Made by a program: the position numbers and the translations under genes
Assembly (NCBI GenBank): GCA_012513645.1
Contig: JAAZBU010000098.1
Coordinates: forward strand, 1-45,698
Direction of reading: 5' to 3'
DNA: 45,698 nt
From: Clostridiales bacterium
Lineage (GTDB): Bacteria; Bacillota; Clostridia; Christensenellales; Aristaeellaceae
Notes under the pieces: model-generated
Told to the model about the DNA's origin: nothing
Databases searched by the model: none
What the model saw: only the letters and a program-made list of their open reading frames with translations
Shown: positions 8,798-17,745 of the stretch, piece after piece
Position numbering within the stretch: position 1 is the first letter of the stretch
How the letters are laid out: every line of letters begins with the position of its first letter

Positions 8798-10581
8798 CCA
8801 GAAATTTCCTTTCCTTCCCTTTGGGAGAGCATCAAGCTGTTCAACGTTGTTCGCAGCCGCATGATCTCTTCCAGCGCATTCCGCTTGTCGTCGCCGGACA
8901 GTCGATCCACATCCCGGCTGATTTCCTCAATTCGTTTACGTACCTTCTTGCCGCGCAGGGTGCGCAGGCATTCCTCCGCGGCCGGCAATATCAGTTCGAT
9001 CCCCGTATCGCCAAGCCTGCTGAACACCTCGCTGGCCAATGAGCGTACCTGCTCATCCTCAGCTTCAGAGAGAATCTGTGCGGGATTTTTCCCTGCCAGC
9101 AGGGCCTGGCCCAGCGCCTGTGTCAATGGGCCGTCAAAGTCATCCGGTCTGACCATATCCTGCGGCAGGCGGCCCGTCGCCAGCAAGGAAAGCAGCGTCT
9201 TTTCGGCCTCGTCGGCTTCCTCCGGCGGGCCACCGGCAGCTGCCCGCTTTCGAGGGGAGGGGAGGCGCTTGCCCTGTGCAGAGGCGTCTCCCTTCTTGTC
9301 GGCGGTCAGGCGAACCTGTTCAGCCAGTACGTCCCTGGGGTAGCCGGTTTCCCCTTCCAGCCAGCGGAGCAGGTCCTCCCGCTCCACCGGGCTGGGCACG
9401 CCGGCAATCAGGTCACAGGCGGCCCGGGAAAAGGCGCTGTTGCCATCCTCTGAACCAGTATCATACCCATTTATCAGGCGGAGCAGGCGAAATCCGTTTG
9501 CGCCCATGGGTTTGATTGCTTCGAATGCATCCCGGCCGCCGCTGCGCAGCAAATCATCCGGGTCCATCCCCGGGGGAAAGCGCAGCACACGGGCGGGGAT
9601 CATCTCCCGCTGCAAAATATCCAGCGCACGCTCGGTGGCCATCTGGCCGGCCTCATCCCCATCGTAGGCCACCCACACCTCGGGTGCCAGGCGCTTGAGC
9701 AGCCGAGCCTGCTCCGCCGTCAGCGAGGTGCCCAGCGTAGCCACTGCGCCCACAACGCCACTTTGGGCCAGGGCCATCACATCCATGTAGCCCTCCACCA
9801 GCAATACGCGGTTCAGGTCACGCTGCTTTCTGAGGAAGTTGGCCCCATACACCCCCAGCCGCTTGTTGAATACTTTGGTTTCCTGCGTGTTGAGGTACTT
9901 GGGCTGGATATCGCCCATCGCCCTGCCGCCAAAGCCAATCGTCCGGCCGTAGAGATCAATGATGGGAAAAATCGCCCGGTTGCGGAACACATCGTAGCTG
10001 TGCCCTTCCTTGATGTGGACCAGGCCGGCTGCGGCCATCTCTTCCTGCGTAAATCCCTTGCCCTGCAGGTAATCGCGCAGCGTGCTCCATTCATCGCTGG
10101 ATGCCCCGAGGCCAAAGCGCTTGATCAGGCTATCGTCAATCCCCCGGCGGTGCAGATACGCAAGGATGTTTTGCCCGGCAGGCGTATACAGGTTGTTGTG
10201 GAAAAACAGCGCCGACTCGCGGTTGATATCGTACATCCGCTCCTTGAGCGAGCGCTCCTGCTCCTCCCTCGGGTCAAAGGATTGCACCGGCTCTGGGATG
10301 TTCAGCTGCTTGGCGATGTGGCGCAGGGCTTCAGGGAAGGTCAGCTTTTCCATCTCCATGACAAACTGGGCAACATTTCCCCCGGCCTTGCACCCAAAGC
10401 AATGATAGACATTGCTCTCCCTGTTGACCGAAAAGGAAGGGGTCTTTTCGTTGTGAAAGGGGCACAGCCCGATGTAGTTGCGGCCCTGTCGCTTCAGCTG
10501 CACATGGGGGGACACAATGTCCATGATGTCGGCACGGGCCAGCACCTCATCCACCCATGCGTCCGGATACCTGCCGGCCAT
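8794..10581 (-). CDS. dnaG: DNA primase
   Basis: Makes RNA primers for replication. Domains in order: a CHC2 zinc finger with C40, H43, C61 and C64; the RNA polymerase core; the TOPRIM metal site with EGYMD at about 263-267 and DGDEAG at about 307-312; then a less conserved C-terminal helicase-binding region after about residue 430. 595 residues, normal. It overlaps rpoD by four bases, the classic macromolecular-synthesis pair. The gap to dgt upstream is 51 bases and holds no clear promoter or terminator. Confidence 0.98.
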   Translation of the reverse strand: MAGRYPDAWVDEVLARADIMDIVSPHVQLKRQGRNYIGLCPFHNEKTPSFSVNRESNVYHCFGCKAGGNVAQFVMEMEKLTFPEALRHIAKQLNIPEPVQSFDPREEQERSLKERMYDINRESALFFHNNLYTPAGQNILAYLHRRGIDDSLIKRFGLGASSDEWSTLRDYLQGKGFTQEEMAAAGLVHIKEGHSYDVFRNRAIFPIIDLYGRTIGFGGRAMGDIQPKYLNTQETKVFNKRLGVYGANFLRKQRDLNRVLLVEGYMDVMALAQSGVVGAVATLGTSLTAEQARLLKRLAPEVWVAYDGDEAGQMATERALDILQREMIPARVLRFPPGMDPDDLLRSGGRDAFEAIKPMGANGFRLLRLINGYDTGSEDGNSAFSRAACDLIAGVPSPVEREDLLRWLEGETGYPRDVLAEQVRLTADKKGDASAQGKRLPSPRKRAAAGGPPEEADEAEKTLLSLLATGRLPQDMVRPDDFDGPLTQALGQALLAGKNPAQILSEAEDEQVRSLASEVFSRLGDTGIELILPAAEECLRTLRGKKVRKRIEEISRDVDRLSGDDKRNALEEIMRLRTTLNSLMLSQREGKEISG

Positions 10582-10632
10582 GCTCTGTTCACCCCCCTGT
10601 TCTCTTTTCGCCGCTATGCTGCTAAATCCTGC

Positions 10633-11634
10633 CTACAGCACATTGAAGCTGTCCGGGATGAAGAGCTGATTGAACGTGCGCATGGCAAACCGGTCGGTCA
10701 TAGAGGCCACATAATCGGTTACCGCCCGATCGGGGCCCTCGCGGTATACGATAGTCACATACTCCATCGGCATCTCCGCCGGGTGCTTCATAAAATAGTC
10801 AAACAGGGCTGCCAGCACAAAGTCACATTTCTTTTCCTCGTCCGAGCGCCAGCTGTCCTGGTAGACCCGCTCAAACAGGAAGCTGCGCATGGCGTTGGAT
10901 GCCTCCTGCACCCGCTCCCCGGTGAGGATGTCGGGCTGGCCCTCGCTGTGAGCCACCAGGTCGGCGATCATGGTGTTGATGCGCTCGCCGTGGGTAGCGC
11001 CCAATACCTTCAGGTAGCTGGCCGGCAGCTCATGCGGCTTGATGATGCCGGCGCGCAGGGCATCGTCAATGTCATGGTTGATGTAGGCGATGCGGTCGGC
11101 CTTGCCGACAATGCGCCCCTCCAGGGTAGCCGCGCGGCCCTTGCCGGAATGGTTGAGGATGCCGTCGCGCACCTCCCAGGTAAGGTTGAGGCCGCCATTT
11201 CCTTCCAGCACCTCTACCATCCGCAGGCTTTGTTCGTTGTGCCGGAATCCCTCCGGATTGAGCCGGTTGAGCGTGCGCTCACCGATATGGCCAAAGGGCG
11301 TATGCCCCAGGTCGTGGGCCAGGGCGATGGCTTCGGTCAGCTCCTCGTTGAGGCGCAGGGCCTTGGCGACGGTGCGTGCAACCTGCGCCACCTCCAGCGT
11401 GTGGGTGAGCCGGCTGCGGTAGTGATCCCCTTCGGGGGACACGAACACCTGGGTTTTGAACTGCAGGCGGCGAAAGCTCTTTGAATGGATGATGCGATCG
11501 CGGTCGCGTTGATAGGCGGTGCGCATTTCGCAGGGCGCCATCGGGCGCTCCCGCCCCCGGCTCTGCGCGCTCTTTGCCGCAAAGGGCGACAGCTCCCGCT
11601 CCTCCCGCTGTTCCAGCCGCTCCCTGATGTTCAT
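10633..11634 (-). CDS. dgt: Deoxyguanosinetriphosphate triphosphohydrolase-like protein
   Basis: HD-domain dNTP triphosphohydrolase that splits dGTP (possibly other dNTPs) into the nucleoside and tripolyphosphate, helping set dNTP pools. The HD metal site is visible: an R-x-x-H element ([11 protein letters not shown]), the HD pair in [13 protein letters not shown] and a downstream DDALRAG segment. The frame is open to 11751, but ATG at 11634 is the start: it has AGGAGG just upstream and gives the usual [12 protein letters not shown]-terminus of 333 residues. It lies upstream of dnaG and rpoD, as in many Clostridia, which fits a replication-linked role. A terminator upstream (11709-11737) separates it from trmD. 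Confidence 0.92.
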   Translation of the reverse strand: MNIRERLEQREERELSPFAAKSAQSRGRERPMAPCEMRTAYQRDRDRIIHSKSFRRLQFKTQVFVSPEGDHYRSRLTHTLEVAQVARTVAKALRLNEELTEAIALAHDLGHTPFGHIGERTLNRLNPEGFRHNEQSLRMVEVLEGNGGLNLTWEVRDGILNHSGKGRAATLEGRIVGKADRIAYINHDIDDALRAGIIKPHELPASYLKVLGATHGERINTMIADLVAHSEGQPDILTGERVQEASNAMRSFLFERVYQDSWRSDEEKKCDFVLAALFDYFMKHPAEMPMEYVTIVYREGPDRAVTDYVASMTDRFAMRTFNQLFIPDSFNVL

Positions 11635-11708
11635 CTCGCACCTCCTCTGCCTTGCTAATCCTGTGCATATAGAATACTGCGTCCGGGGGTATTTCTCCTG
11701 CCCCGCTG

Positions 11709-11737
11709 CAAAAAAGAAGCGGCCGCACTGCGGCCGA
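11709..11737 (-). terminator. Terminator of the ylxM-trmD operon
   Basis: On the minus strand, a seven-pair GC stem (CGGCCGC with GCGGCCG, loop AGT) followed by CTTCTTTTTT. It lies about 20 bases after the trmD stop and ahead of dgt. Confidence 0.8.
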
Positions 11738-11758
11738 TAGAGCGTGAGCATCCTACGA

Positions 11759-12493
11759 TTAATCTGGCAGAGCGCCCTGATCCCGCAGCCAGGCCATCTC
11801 CTTGGGGGCGATGTCTGCCCGGGCCAGCAGGTCGGGCCTGCGCAGCGCTGTCAACAGCAAAGATTGCTCGCGGCGCCAGGCCCGAATGCGGGCGTGATCC
11901 CCGCTGAGCAGCACCTCAGGCACCTCAAGCCCCTCAAACACCCGCGGCCTGGTGTACTGCGGATACTCAAGCAGGCCATCGGACGAAAAGCTCTCATCCG
12001 CCGCGCTGTCCTCCGAGCCGAGCACGCCGCCAATCAGGCGGGCCACACAATCGATCAACACCATAGCAGGCAGTTCGCCGCCGGTGAGCACATAGTCGCC
12101 CACAGACAGCTCCATATCGATCTGGCGCTCAATGACCCGTTCATCTACCCCTTCATAATGGCCGCAGACCAGCAGCAGCCGAGGCTCGCGGCTTAGCTGC
12201 TGCGCCAGCGCCTGGGTCAGCACCTGCCCCCTGGGGCTGAGCAGAATGCGCTTGCCTGCAAATGGCTCGGGTGCAATGTCCTCAATGGCGTCGCTGATGG
12301 GCTGGGCCATCATCAGCATGCCTGCACCACCGCCAAAGGGATAGTCATCCGTATTCTTGTGTTTGCGTTTGGAGTACGGGCGGATATCGCGCACCTGCAG
12401 GTCAATCAGACCCGCCTGGCGGGCACGGCCGATGACACTCGCATCAAGCGCTGTAAACATCTCGGGAAAGATGGTCAGTACGTCAATCCTCAA
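11759..12493 (-). CDS. trmD: tRNA (guanine(37)-N1)-methyltransferase
   Basis: SPOUT-class methyltransferase that makes m1G37 and so prevents +1 frameshifting. Conserved parts: [13 protein letters not shown] at the N-terminus, the [11 protein letters not shown] segment (about 50-60), [13 protein letters not shown] (about 107-119) and the trefoil-knot SAM loop [14 protein letters not shown] (about 130-143). 244 residues, normal. It overlaps the end of rimM by 11 bases. A terminator follows at once, so rplS, which often follows trmD, is not here. Confidence 0.97.
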   Translation of the reverse strand: MRIDVLTIFPEMFTALDASVIGRARQAGLIDLQVRDIRPYSKRKHKNTDDYPFGGGAGMLMMAQPISDAIEDIAPEPFAGKRILLSPRGQVLTQALAQQLSREPRLLLVCGHYEGVDERVIERQIDMELSVGDYVLTGGELPAMVLIDCVARLIGGVLGSEDSAADESFSSDGLLEYPQYTRPRVFEGLEVPEVLLSGDHARIRAWRREQSLLLTALRRPDLLARADIAPKEMAWLRDQGALPD

Positions 12494-13013
12494 TCACGGC
12501 CACCTCATCCAGCAGGCGCTCGTCCACAACGATGATCCTCTGCTCCACATCCACGGTGGGTATCACCTTTTTGAGCGCAGGGATCAGCATGCGGCCCGGC
12601 TGTCTGTCCACCACATAGACATCGTTGGCGCCGGGCTGCAGCACCTCGGTCAGCACGCCAAGGGCCTTGCCCTGCGTGTCCACCGCCTGGCAGCCCACCA
12701 GATCGGCAATGAAGTGATGATCCGGCGGCAGGGCTATCGCCTGGTCGCGCGGAACGGACAGCAGCCATCCGCGCTGGCTTTCCGCCTCGTTGCGCGAGGC
12801 GCTGCCGTCCAGCGTCGCATAGACAAAGCCATCCCGCACCGCAACCTGCTCAATGGAAACGCTGATAGCCGGCTGTCCCTGCGCCTTTTGCACCTCAATG
12901 GTATCAAGCAGCAAAAAACGATCCGGGTCATCGGTTTCCGGCTTGATTTTTACCTGTCCCGCAATCCCCTGGGGTTTGACGACGATGCCCACAAGCAGTC
13001 GCTCTGACAGCAT
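12483..13013 (-). CDS. rimM: Ribosome maturation factor RimM
   Basis: Binds ribosomal protein S19 during 30S head assembly. 176 residues with an N-terminal RimM domain (VGIVVKPQGIAGQVKIKPETDDPDRF) and a C-terminal PRC-barrel (HHFIADLVGCQAVDTQGKALGVLTEVL...NDVYVVD). It sits between khpA and trmD as in most Firmicutes. The start ATG at 13013 follows AAGGAG. A hairpin in the leader between khpA and rimM may tune its expression. Confidence 0.95.
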   Translation of the reverse strand: MLSERLLVGIVVKPQGIAGQVKIKPETDDPDRFLLLDTIEVQKAQGQPAISVSIEQVAVRDGFVYATLDGSASRNEAESQRGWLLSVPRDQAIALPPDHHFIADLVGCQAVDTQGKALGVLTEVLQPGANDVYVVDRQPGRMLIPALKKVIPTVDVEQRIIVVDERLLDEVAVIED

Positions 13014-13028
13014 GCTGTGCTCCTTTTG

Positions 13029-13062
13029 ATGAGTATCAAAACGCCGCTTTGCAGCGGCGTTT
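13029..13062 (-). promoter_or_regulatory. Intercistronic hairpin between khpA and rimM
   Basis: Perfect nine-pair stem on the minus strand (13054-13062 with 13039-13047, six-base loop), with four consecutive T where the stem meets its tail, then GATA. It looks like a weak intrinsic terminator or an RNA processing or stability hairpin inside the ylxM-trmD operon. No new promoter was seen after it. Confidence 0.55.
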
Positions 13063-13067
13063 CATGG

Positions 13068-13295
13068 TTACTGAATCTCTACAAACACCGGCTTGCCGCC
13101 TTTTTCGGTGGCCGCCTTGACCACGCTGCGGATTGCCTTGGCAATGCGGCCCTGTTTGCCGATGATCTTGCCCATGTCATCCTGGGCCACATTGAGCTCC
13201 AGAATGATCGCCTCAGGACCCTCTGTCTCGGTTACCATGACTTCATCGGGGTTTTCCACCAGCGATTTAGCCAGGAAAAGGACCAATTCCTTCAT
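13068..13295 (-). CDS. khpA: KH-domain RNA-binding protein KhpA
   Basis: Small single-KH protein that, with KhpB/Jag in Gram-positives, binds RNA and affects cell growth and shape. 75 residues; the KH GxxG loop is GKQG within the segment MGKIIGKQGRIAKAIRS (about 41-57). The frame is open further upstream, but ATG at 13295 is chosen because it follows AAGGAG and gives the canonical length. It sits between rpsP and rimM, its standard place. Confidence 0.93.
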   Translation of the reverse strand: MKELVLFLAKSLVENPDEVMVTETEGPEAIILELNVAQDDMGKIIGKQGRIAKAIRSVVKAATEKGGKPVFVEIQ

Positions 13296-13314
13296 CTGGT
13301 TCTCCTTCTTTGGT

Positions 13315-13563
13315 TCAGCCCTGGATGGCGCCAACCTTCTTGAGCAGCACGCGCACGGTATCCGTGGGCTGAGCGCCGTTCTTGATCCAGTTGGCGGCCT
13401 TTTCTGCATCGATCTTGATCTGGGCGGGGTTGGTCATCGGGTCATAGGTGCCGATCTCCTCGATGAAGCGGCCATCCCGGGGGTTGCGCTCGTCGGCGAC
13501 GACCACGCGGTAGAAGGGCTTCTTCTTCATGCCCATCCTCTTGAGACGAATCTTGACTGCCAT
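13315..13563 (-). CDS. rpsP: 30S ribosomal protein S16
   Basis: 82 residues beginning [26 protein letters not shown], the family's N-terminal signature, with the conserved GTYDPM and the [11 protein letters not shown] segment. It is required for 30S assembly. Start supported by AAGGAGG with the same following bases (AACCCCC) as in the ftsH leader. Second ribosome-related gene of the ylxM-ffh-rpsP-khpA-rimM-trmD operon. Confidence 0.97.
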   Translation of the reverse strand: MAVKIRLKRMGMKKKPFYRVVVADERNPRDGRFIEEIGTYDPMTNPAQIKIDAEKAANWIKNGAQPTDTVRVLLKKVGAIQG

Positions 13564-13645
13564 TGGGGGTTCCTCCTTAAGATTGCGAAATATCTATGGT
13601 AATCATACTTGATGATTGCCTGCGTTTCATGCCGGCCAGGCCGGT

Positions 13646-14971
13646 TTAAAAGGGTCTTTGCATCTTGCGCATCATGCCGCGCTTGTTGCCCATCATTTGC
13701 TTCATCATCTTGCGCATCTGCTCAAACTGGCGCATCAGCTGGTTGACATCCTGCACCGTTACACCAGCACCTGCGGCAATGCGCTTCCTGCGGCTGGCAT
13801 TGAGGATATCAGGCCTGCGGCGCTCCCTGAGCGTCATGCTGCGGATGATGGCCTCGGGTTTTTTCATGGCATCGTCGGCAATTTCGACGTCTTTGAGCTT
13901 GTTGCCCACGCCGGGCAGCATGCCCAACACGTTTTGCAGCGGGCCCATTTTCTTGAGCTGCTGCATCTGCTCAAGGAAGTCGTCCAGCGTCATGTCTTCC
14001 GGGCCCTTGCTCTTGGCCTGCTTGGCCGCCTCCTGAGCATCCATGGCCTCGGTCGCCTTCTCGATGAGGGTCAGCACGTCGCCCATGCCCAGTATGCGAG
14101 AGGCCATGCGGTCCGGGTGGAAGGGTTCGATGGCATCCATCTTTTCGCCGGTGCCGGCAAACTTGATGGGCTTGCCGGTGACGGCGCGCACGCTGAGCGC
14201 GGCGCCGCCGCGGGTGTCGCCGTCCAGCTTGGTGATGATCACGCCGTCAATTGTCAGCTTTTCGTTGAAACTGGTGGCCACGTTTACCGCGTCCTGGCCT
14301 GTCATAGCGTCCACCACCAGCAGGATTTCCTGCGGCTTCACCGCGGCCTTGATGCGGTCCAGCTCGCCCATCAGGTTTTCATCCACATGCAGGCGGCCGG
14401 CGGTATCCAGTATCAGCACATCGTTGCCGTAGTAGCGGGCATGCTCAACCGCTTCTTTGGAGGTGATCACCGGGTCCTGTGTGCCTTTTTCGAACACGGG
14501 CACCTTGACTCGCTCGCCCACTACCTGCAGCTGCTTGATGGCAGCGGGGCGGTAAATATCACAGGCTGCCAGCAGGGGCTTTTTGCCCTGCTTTTGCAGG
14601 TAACCGGCCAGCTTACCCGCCATGGTGGTCTTGCCCGAGCCCTGCAGGCCGCACAGCATGTAGATGGTGGGCACCGAGGACGACCAGGTGAGGCGCGCAT
14701 TGGCGCCGCCCATCAGGGCCGTCAGCTCCTCGTTGACGATTTTGATGACCTGCTGGCCCGCGTTGAGGGAGGAGAGGATCTCCGTGCCAACGCAGCGCTC
14801 GGTGACTTTCTTGATAAAATCCTTGACAACGACGTAGTTGACGTCGGCCTCCAGCAACGCCATGCGCACCTCACGCATCGCGTCCTTGACGTTCTGCTCG
14901 TTCAGCTTGCCCTTGCCGGTCAGCTTTTTAAATGCGCGTTGCAGTTTATCGGTTAAGCCTTCAAAGGCCAT
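13646..14971 (-). CDS. ffh: Signal recognition particle protein Ffh (SRP54)
   Basis: GTPase subunit of SRP, which binds signal sequences and 4.5S RNA and docks with FtsY at the membrane. Domains: N-terminal four-helix bundle; G domain with P-loop GLQGSGKT (108-115), the DTAGRL motif and TKLDGD; then the methionine-rich M domain from about 300, ending in a Met/Lys/Arg-rich tail. 441 residues, typical. The start overlaps the end of ylxM by 19 bases, as usual for this pair. Confidence 0.98.
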   Translation of the reverse strand: MAFEGLTDKLQRAFKKLTGKGKLNEQNVKDAMREVRMALLEADVNYVVVKDFIKKVTERCVGTEILSSLNAGQQVIKIVNEELTALMGGANARLTWSSSVPTIYMLCGLQGSGKTTMAGKLAGYLQKQGKKPLLAACDIYRPAAIKQLQVVGERVKVPVFEKGTQDPVITSKEAVEHARYYGNDVLILDTAGRLHVDENLMGELDRIKAAVKPQEILLVVDAMTGQDAVNVATSFNEKLTIDGVIITKLDGDTRGGAALSVRAVTGKPIKFAGTGEKMDAIEPFHPDRMASRILGMGDVLTLIEKATEAMDAQEAAKQAKSKGPEDMTLDDFLEQMQQLKKMGPLQNVLGMLPGVGNKLKDVEIADDAMKKPEAIIRSMTLRERRRPDILNASRRKRIAAGAGVTVQDVNQLMRQFEQMRKMMKQMMGNKRGMMRKMQRPF

Positions 14972-15348
14972 GCTTCAGTCTCCTCCTCATGCAGGTAGTC
15001 GGTCAGCAGGCGGGACGCCTCAAGCAGGCTGGCCTGCGCCCTGTCCCCTCGTATCGCGCGGTCGACCAGATCTCGGCAGGCCATAATGGCCTTCTGCTGG
15101 TCGGCAAAGCGTTTCACCAGGCCCAACGCCGTCTCCAGCTGATCCAGGCGGTCAAAGGTGCGGTTCAGCGTGTCGTTGACGCACTGGCGGGTAACGCCTA
15201 ACTGCTTGGCGATTTCGGCTAGCCCAAGGTCCTCGTCACAGTACAGGCTGATCATGCTCTGCTGGCGCCGGGTAAGCAGCGCACCATAGAACGAAGACAG
15301 GACACCATAGTCCACCCTTCGCTCCAACCCGCTGCCCCGCTCCGACAT
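14953..15348 (-). CDS. ylxM: YlxM/p13-like helix-turn-helix protein, SRP-associated
   Basis: 131 residues. The first 90 contain a sigma-region-4-like helix-turn-helix (LTRRQQSMISLYCDEDLGLAEIAKQLGVTRQCVNDTLNRT), the signature of the UPF0122/YlxM family that precedes ffh in Firmicutes. Relatives modulate SRP GTPase activity, but a DNA-binding role is also possible. The family is about 110-120 residues; this copy has a somewhat longer tail. ATG at 15348 is preferred over TTG at 15363 because AGGAGGG lies six bases upstream of it. It is led by a near-perfect promoter and a perfect inverted repeat that includes the ribosome binding site. Confidence 0.9.
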   Translation of the reverse strand: MSERGSGLERRVDYGVLSSFYGALLTRRQQSMISLYCDEDLGLAEIAKQLGVTRQCVNDTLNRTFDRLDQLETALGLVKRFADQQKAIMACRDLVDRAIRGDRAQASLLEASRLLTDYLHEEETEAWPLKA

Positions 15349-15352
15349 AAAC

Positions 15353-15384
15353 CCTCCTGTCAAGCTGTTTTACCTGACAGGAGG
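15353..15384. repeat. Perfect 10-bp inverted repeat over the ylxM start site and ribosome binding site
   Basis: Arms CCTCCTGTCA (15353-15362, plus strand) and TGACAGGAGG (15375-15384) with a 12-base spacer. One arm abuts the -10 box; the other contains the ylxM Shine-Dalgarno site. It could be a DNA operator centred just after the transcription start, or an RNA hairpin hiding the ribosome binding site if transcription starts early enough. Confidence 0.8.
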
Positions 15385-15412
15385 ATTATACAGGTTCCGC
15401 GCCTATTGTCAA
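15385..15412 (-). promoter_or_regulatory. Consensus promoter of the ylxM-trmD operon
   Basis: Minus strand: TTGACA (15407-15412), a 16-base spacer and TATAAT (15385-15390). Both hexamers match the sigma-A consensus exactly. Confidence 0.88.
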
Positions 15413-15430
15413 GTGTTTTATCTTGACGGG

Positions 15431-16579
15431 CTACAGGTCTATGACCTCCGCGTTTTCGACGGCCGCCTCCATCAGCGCCTCTACATCACCCATTTTCTGC
15501 TCGGCCTGCTCGGTCTTGTCCGGCTTGGGCTGCGTTACAGGATGGCGCGGCGTAAATACGGTGCAGCAGTCCTCATACGGCAGGCAGGAGGTTTCATAGG
15601 TGCCAATCCGCTCCGCGTAGGCAATGATTTCGCTCTTGTCAAAGCCAATGAGCGGCCGGAAAACCGGCCCCGCCACCACTTGATCGGTGCAGGCCAGGGC
15701 GCTCATGGTCTGGCTGGCTACTTGACCGATGGATTCACCGGTAATCAGCGCCTGGGCACGCTCCTTCTGGGCAATGCGCTGCGCGATGCGCATCATGTAG
15801 CGCCGCATGATCAGCGTGGTGTAGTCCTCCGGGCACTGCTCGTGGATGCGCATCTGCAATTCGGTAAAGGGCACCACATACACCCGCATGCCGCCGCAGT
15901 AGCCGGACAAGATGCGCGCCAAATCGAGCACCTTCTGCTTGGAGCGCTCACCCGTATAGGGAAAGGAGTGAAAGTGCACCGCGCACAGGCTGACGCCGCG
16001 CTTGGCAATCATATAGCCTGCCACCGGGCTGTCGATGCCGCCGGACAGCAGCAGCGCCGCGCGGCCATTGCTGCCCACGGGCATGCCGCCGGGGCCGGGG
16101 TAGACCCGCACATACAGGTAGGCGTAGTCGCGGATCTCCACGTTAAGCGCATGATCCGGCGTGCGGATATCCACGCGCAGATCAGGCCGGCGGGACAGGA
16201 TATAGCCGCCCAGCTGGGCATTGATCATGGGCGAATCCATCGGGTAGCGCTTGTCAGCGCGCCGGGCATACACCTTGAACGTTCCCTCCAGCCCCTCCAT
16301 CAGGTGAAGCGCCTGCTGACAGATGGCCTCAAAGTCGTCCTTGCCCATCTCGATGGCGGGGCAGACGGAGTGCACGCCAAACACACGGGTCAGCGCCTGG
16401 ATACAGGCCTCTACATCTGTCATCCCGCGCACATAGATGCGGCTGTCGTGCAGCACGGTCTGCCCGCCAAAGGGCTTGACCGCGTTTTTTACCCGCGACA
16501 GCAGCAGGTTCTGGAAGTAGGGCCTGTTGAGCCCTTTGAGATAAATTTCGCCGTAGCGGACCATGATCAATTCACGCAT
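15431..16579 (-). CDS. thiI: tRNA 4-thiouridine synthase ThiI (no rhodanese domain)
   Basis: Uses sulfur from a cysteine desulfurase to make s4U8 in tRNA, and in some bacteria sulfur for thiamine. N-terminal ferredoxin-like and THUMP domains (about 1-165), then a PP-loop ATPase with SGGIDS at 179-184 and the family segment EDCCTVFTPRHP near residue 345. 382 residues: the C-terminal rhodanese domain of E. coli ThiI is absent, as in most Firmicutes. It lies 13 bases after the cysteine desulfurase gene, its likely sulfur donor. ATG at 16579 follows AAGGAAA. Confidence 0.95.
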   Translation of the reverse strand: MRELIMVRYGEIYLKGLNRPYFQNLLLSRVKNAVKPFGGQTVLHDSRIYVRGMTDVEACIQALTRVFGVHSVCPAIEMGKDDFEAICQQALHLMEGLEGTFKVYARRADKRYPMDSPMINAQLGGYILSRRPDLRVDIRTPDHALNVEIRDYAYLYVRVYPGPGGMPVGSNGRAALLLSGGIDSPVAGYMIAKRGVSLCAVHFHSFPYTGERSKQKVLDLARILSGYCGGMRVYVVPFTELQMRIHEQCPEDYTTLIMRRYMMRIAQRIAQKERAQALITGESIGQVASQTMSALACTDQVVAGPVFRPLIGFDKSEIIAYAERIGTYETSCLPYEDCCTVFTPRHPVTQPKPDKTEQAEQKMGDVEALMEAAVENAEVIDL

Positions 16580-16592
16580 CGTATTTCCTTAT

Positions 16593-17738
16593 CTATCTTC
16601 TGGTATAGGCCTTAAGCAGGCCATAGCTGCGGATAACCGCCTGCGCGGCATAGTCTATCTGCTCCATGTGCAGGTCCGGCGCCAGGCTGAAGCGAATGGC
16701 GCTCTCGATGCGGGCTGCCGGCAGCCCCATGGCCGTCAATACATGGCTGTGCCGCCCTTTTCGAGACGAGCAGGCCGATCCGTTGCCCACGTAGACACCC
16801 TCGGCCTCCAGCGCGTGCAGCATGGTTTCCGCGCGCACCGGCGCAAACGACAGGTTGAGGATGTGGTCGGCCGCATCCGCTCCCTCAGGTGCCGGGCCGT
16901 TGATCGATACCCCCGGAATGCCCGCCCTGATCCGTTCATACAGGCGCAGCTTCAGCGCGCGCATGTCATGGTGCGCGGGGTAGGCCGCGATCGCAGCCGA
17001 CAGCCCCGCGATGCCGGGCGTGTTCTCTGTGCCCGAGCGGATGCCCTGCTCCTGCCCGCCGCCATGCAAAATAGGCGTCAGGCGCACGCGGCTACCTGTC
17101 CACAGCGCGCCCACCCCCTTGGGGCCATGAATCTTGTGGGCGCTCAGCGCATAGCTGTCGATGCCCCACAGCTGTACCGGACAATGATGGCGCAAAAAGC
17201 CCTGCACGCCATCCACGTGCAGCAGCGCCTGCGGGCAGCGACGGTCCCTCAGCTTGGCCACCGCTTCCAAGGGTTGGATGGCGCCTGTCTCATTGTTCAC
17301 CTGCATCACGCAGATTAGCCGCGTGTCCTTGCTCAGCAGGCTGTCCAACTGCTGCAGGTCAAGCAAGCCATCCGGCCCCAGCGGGATCGGTACCGCTTCA
17401 AACCCCTGATCCGCCATCGCCTTGCAGCTTTCCAGCACGGCCGGGTGCTCCCCCGCGGTGTACAGCACTTTGCCCCCCGGCCTGCGCCCCAACAGGCTGC
17501 CTGCAATGGCCAGGTTGTCTGCCTCGGTGCCGCCGGAGGTAAAGGTCACCTGCCCCTGCGCAGCATGCAGCACAGCCCGGATCTGCTCTCGGCACCGGTC
17601 CATGTCCTTTTCCGCCGCCAGGGCAGGCGCATACAAGGCAGAGGGATTGAAATAGCCATCCGTCATTGCTGAACGCATGGCCTCTATCGCCTGATCGCCT
17701 GGGCGCGTGGTTGCGCTGTTGTCCAGATATACCTTCAA
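16593..17738 (-). CDS. Cysteine desulfurase (NifS/IscS-like, ThiI partner)
   Basis: PLP enzyme that removes sulfur from cysteine as a persulfide. From the chosen start: N-terminal VYLDNSATT, the PLP lysine K202 in SAHKIHGPKG, and the catalytic loop cysteine C323 in NGSACSSRKG, followed by the conserved histidine. 381 residues, typical of the NifZ/IscS group. The start is TTG at 17738: it gives the usual LDNSATT N-terminus, lies five bases after the stop codon of the upstream gene, and follows GAGGAA. A GTG at 17780 would overlap the upstream gene and add residues unlike the family. Pairing with thiI indicates a role in tRNA thiolation (known from B. subtilis NifZ-ThiI). Confidence 0.93.
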   Translation of the reverse strand: MKVYLDNSATTRPGDQAIEAMRSAMTDGYFNPSALYAPALAAEKDMDRCREQIRAVLHAAQGQVTFTSGGTEADNLAIAGSLLGRRPGGKVLYTAGEHPAVLESCKAMADQGFEAVPIPLGPDGLLDLQQLDSLLSKDTRLICVMQVNNETGAIQPLEAVAKLRDRRCPQALLHVDGVQGFLRHHCPVQLWGIDSYALSAHKIHGPKGVGALWTGSRVRLTPILHGGGQEQGIRSGTENTPGIAGLSAAIAAYPAHHDMRALKLRLYERIRAGIPGVSINGPAPEGADAADHILNLSFAPVRAETMLHALEAEGVYVGNGSACSSRKGRHSHVLTAMGLPAARIESAIRFSLAPDLHMEQIDYAAQAVIRSYGLLKAYTRR

Positions 17739-17745
17739 TGCTTCC

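Noticed and set aside
9763-11484. 573-codon plus-strand open frame opposite dnaG and dgt
   Set aside because: It spans two real genes and the gap between them on the other strand and resembles no known family; long antisense frames are common in GC-rich coding sequence.
13614-13645. CCGGC/GCCGG hairpin after ffh as terminator
   Set aside because: Only five pairs and no T-run; rpsP follows closely in the same operon.
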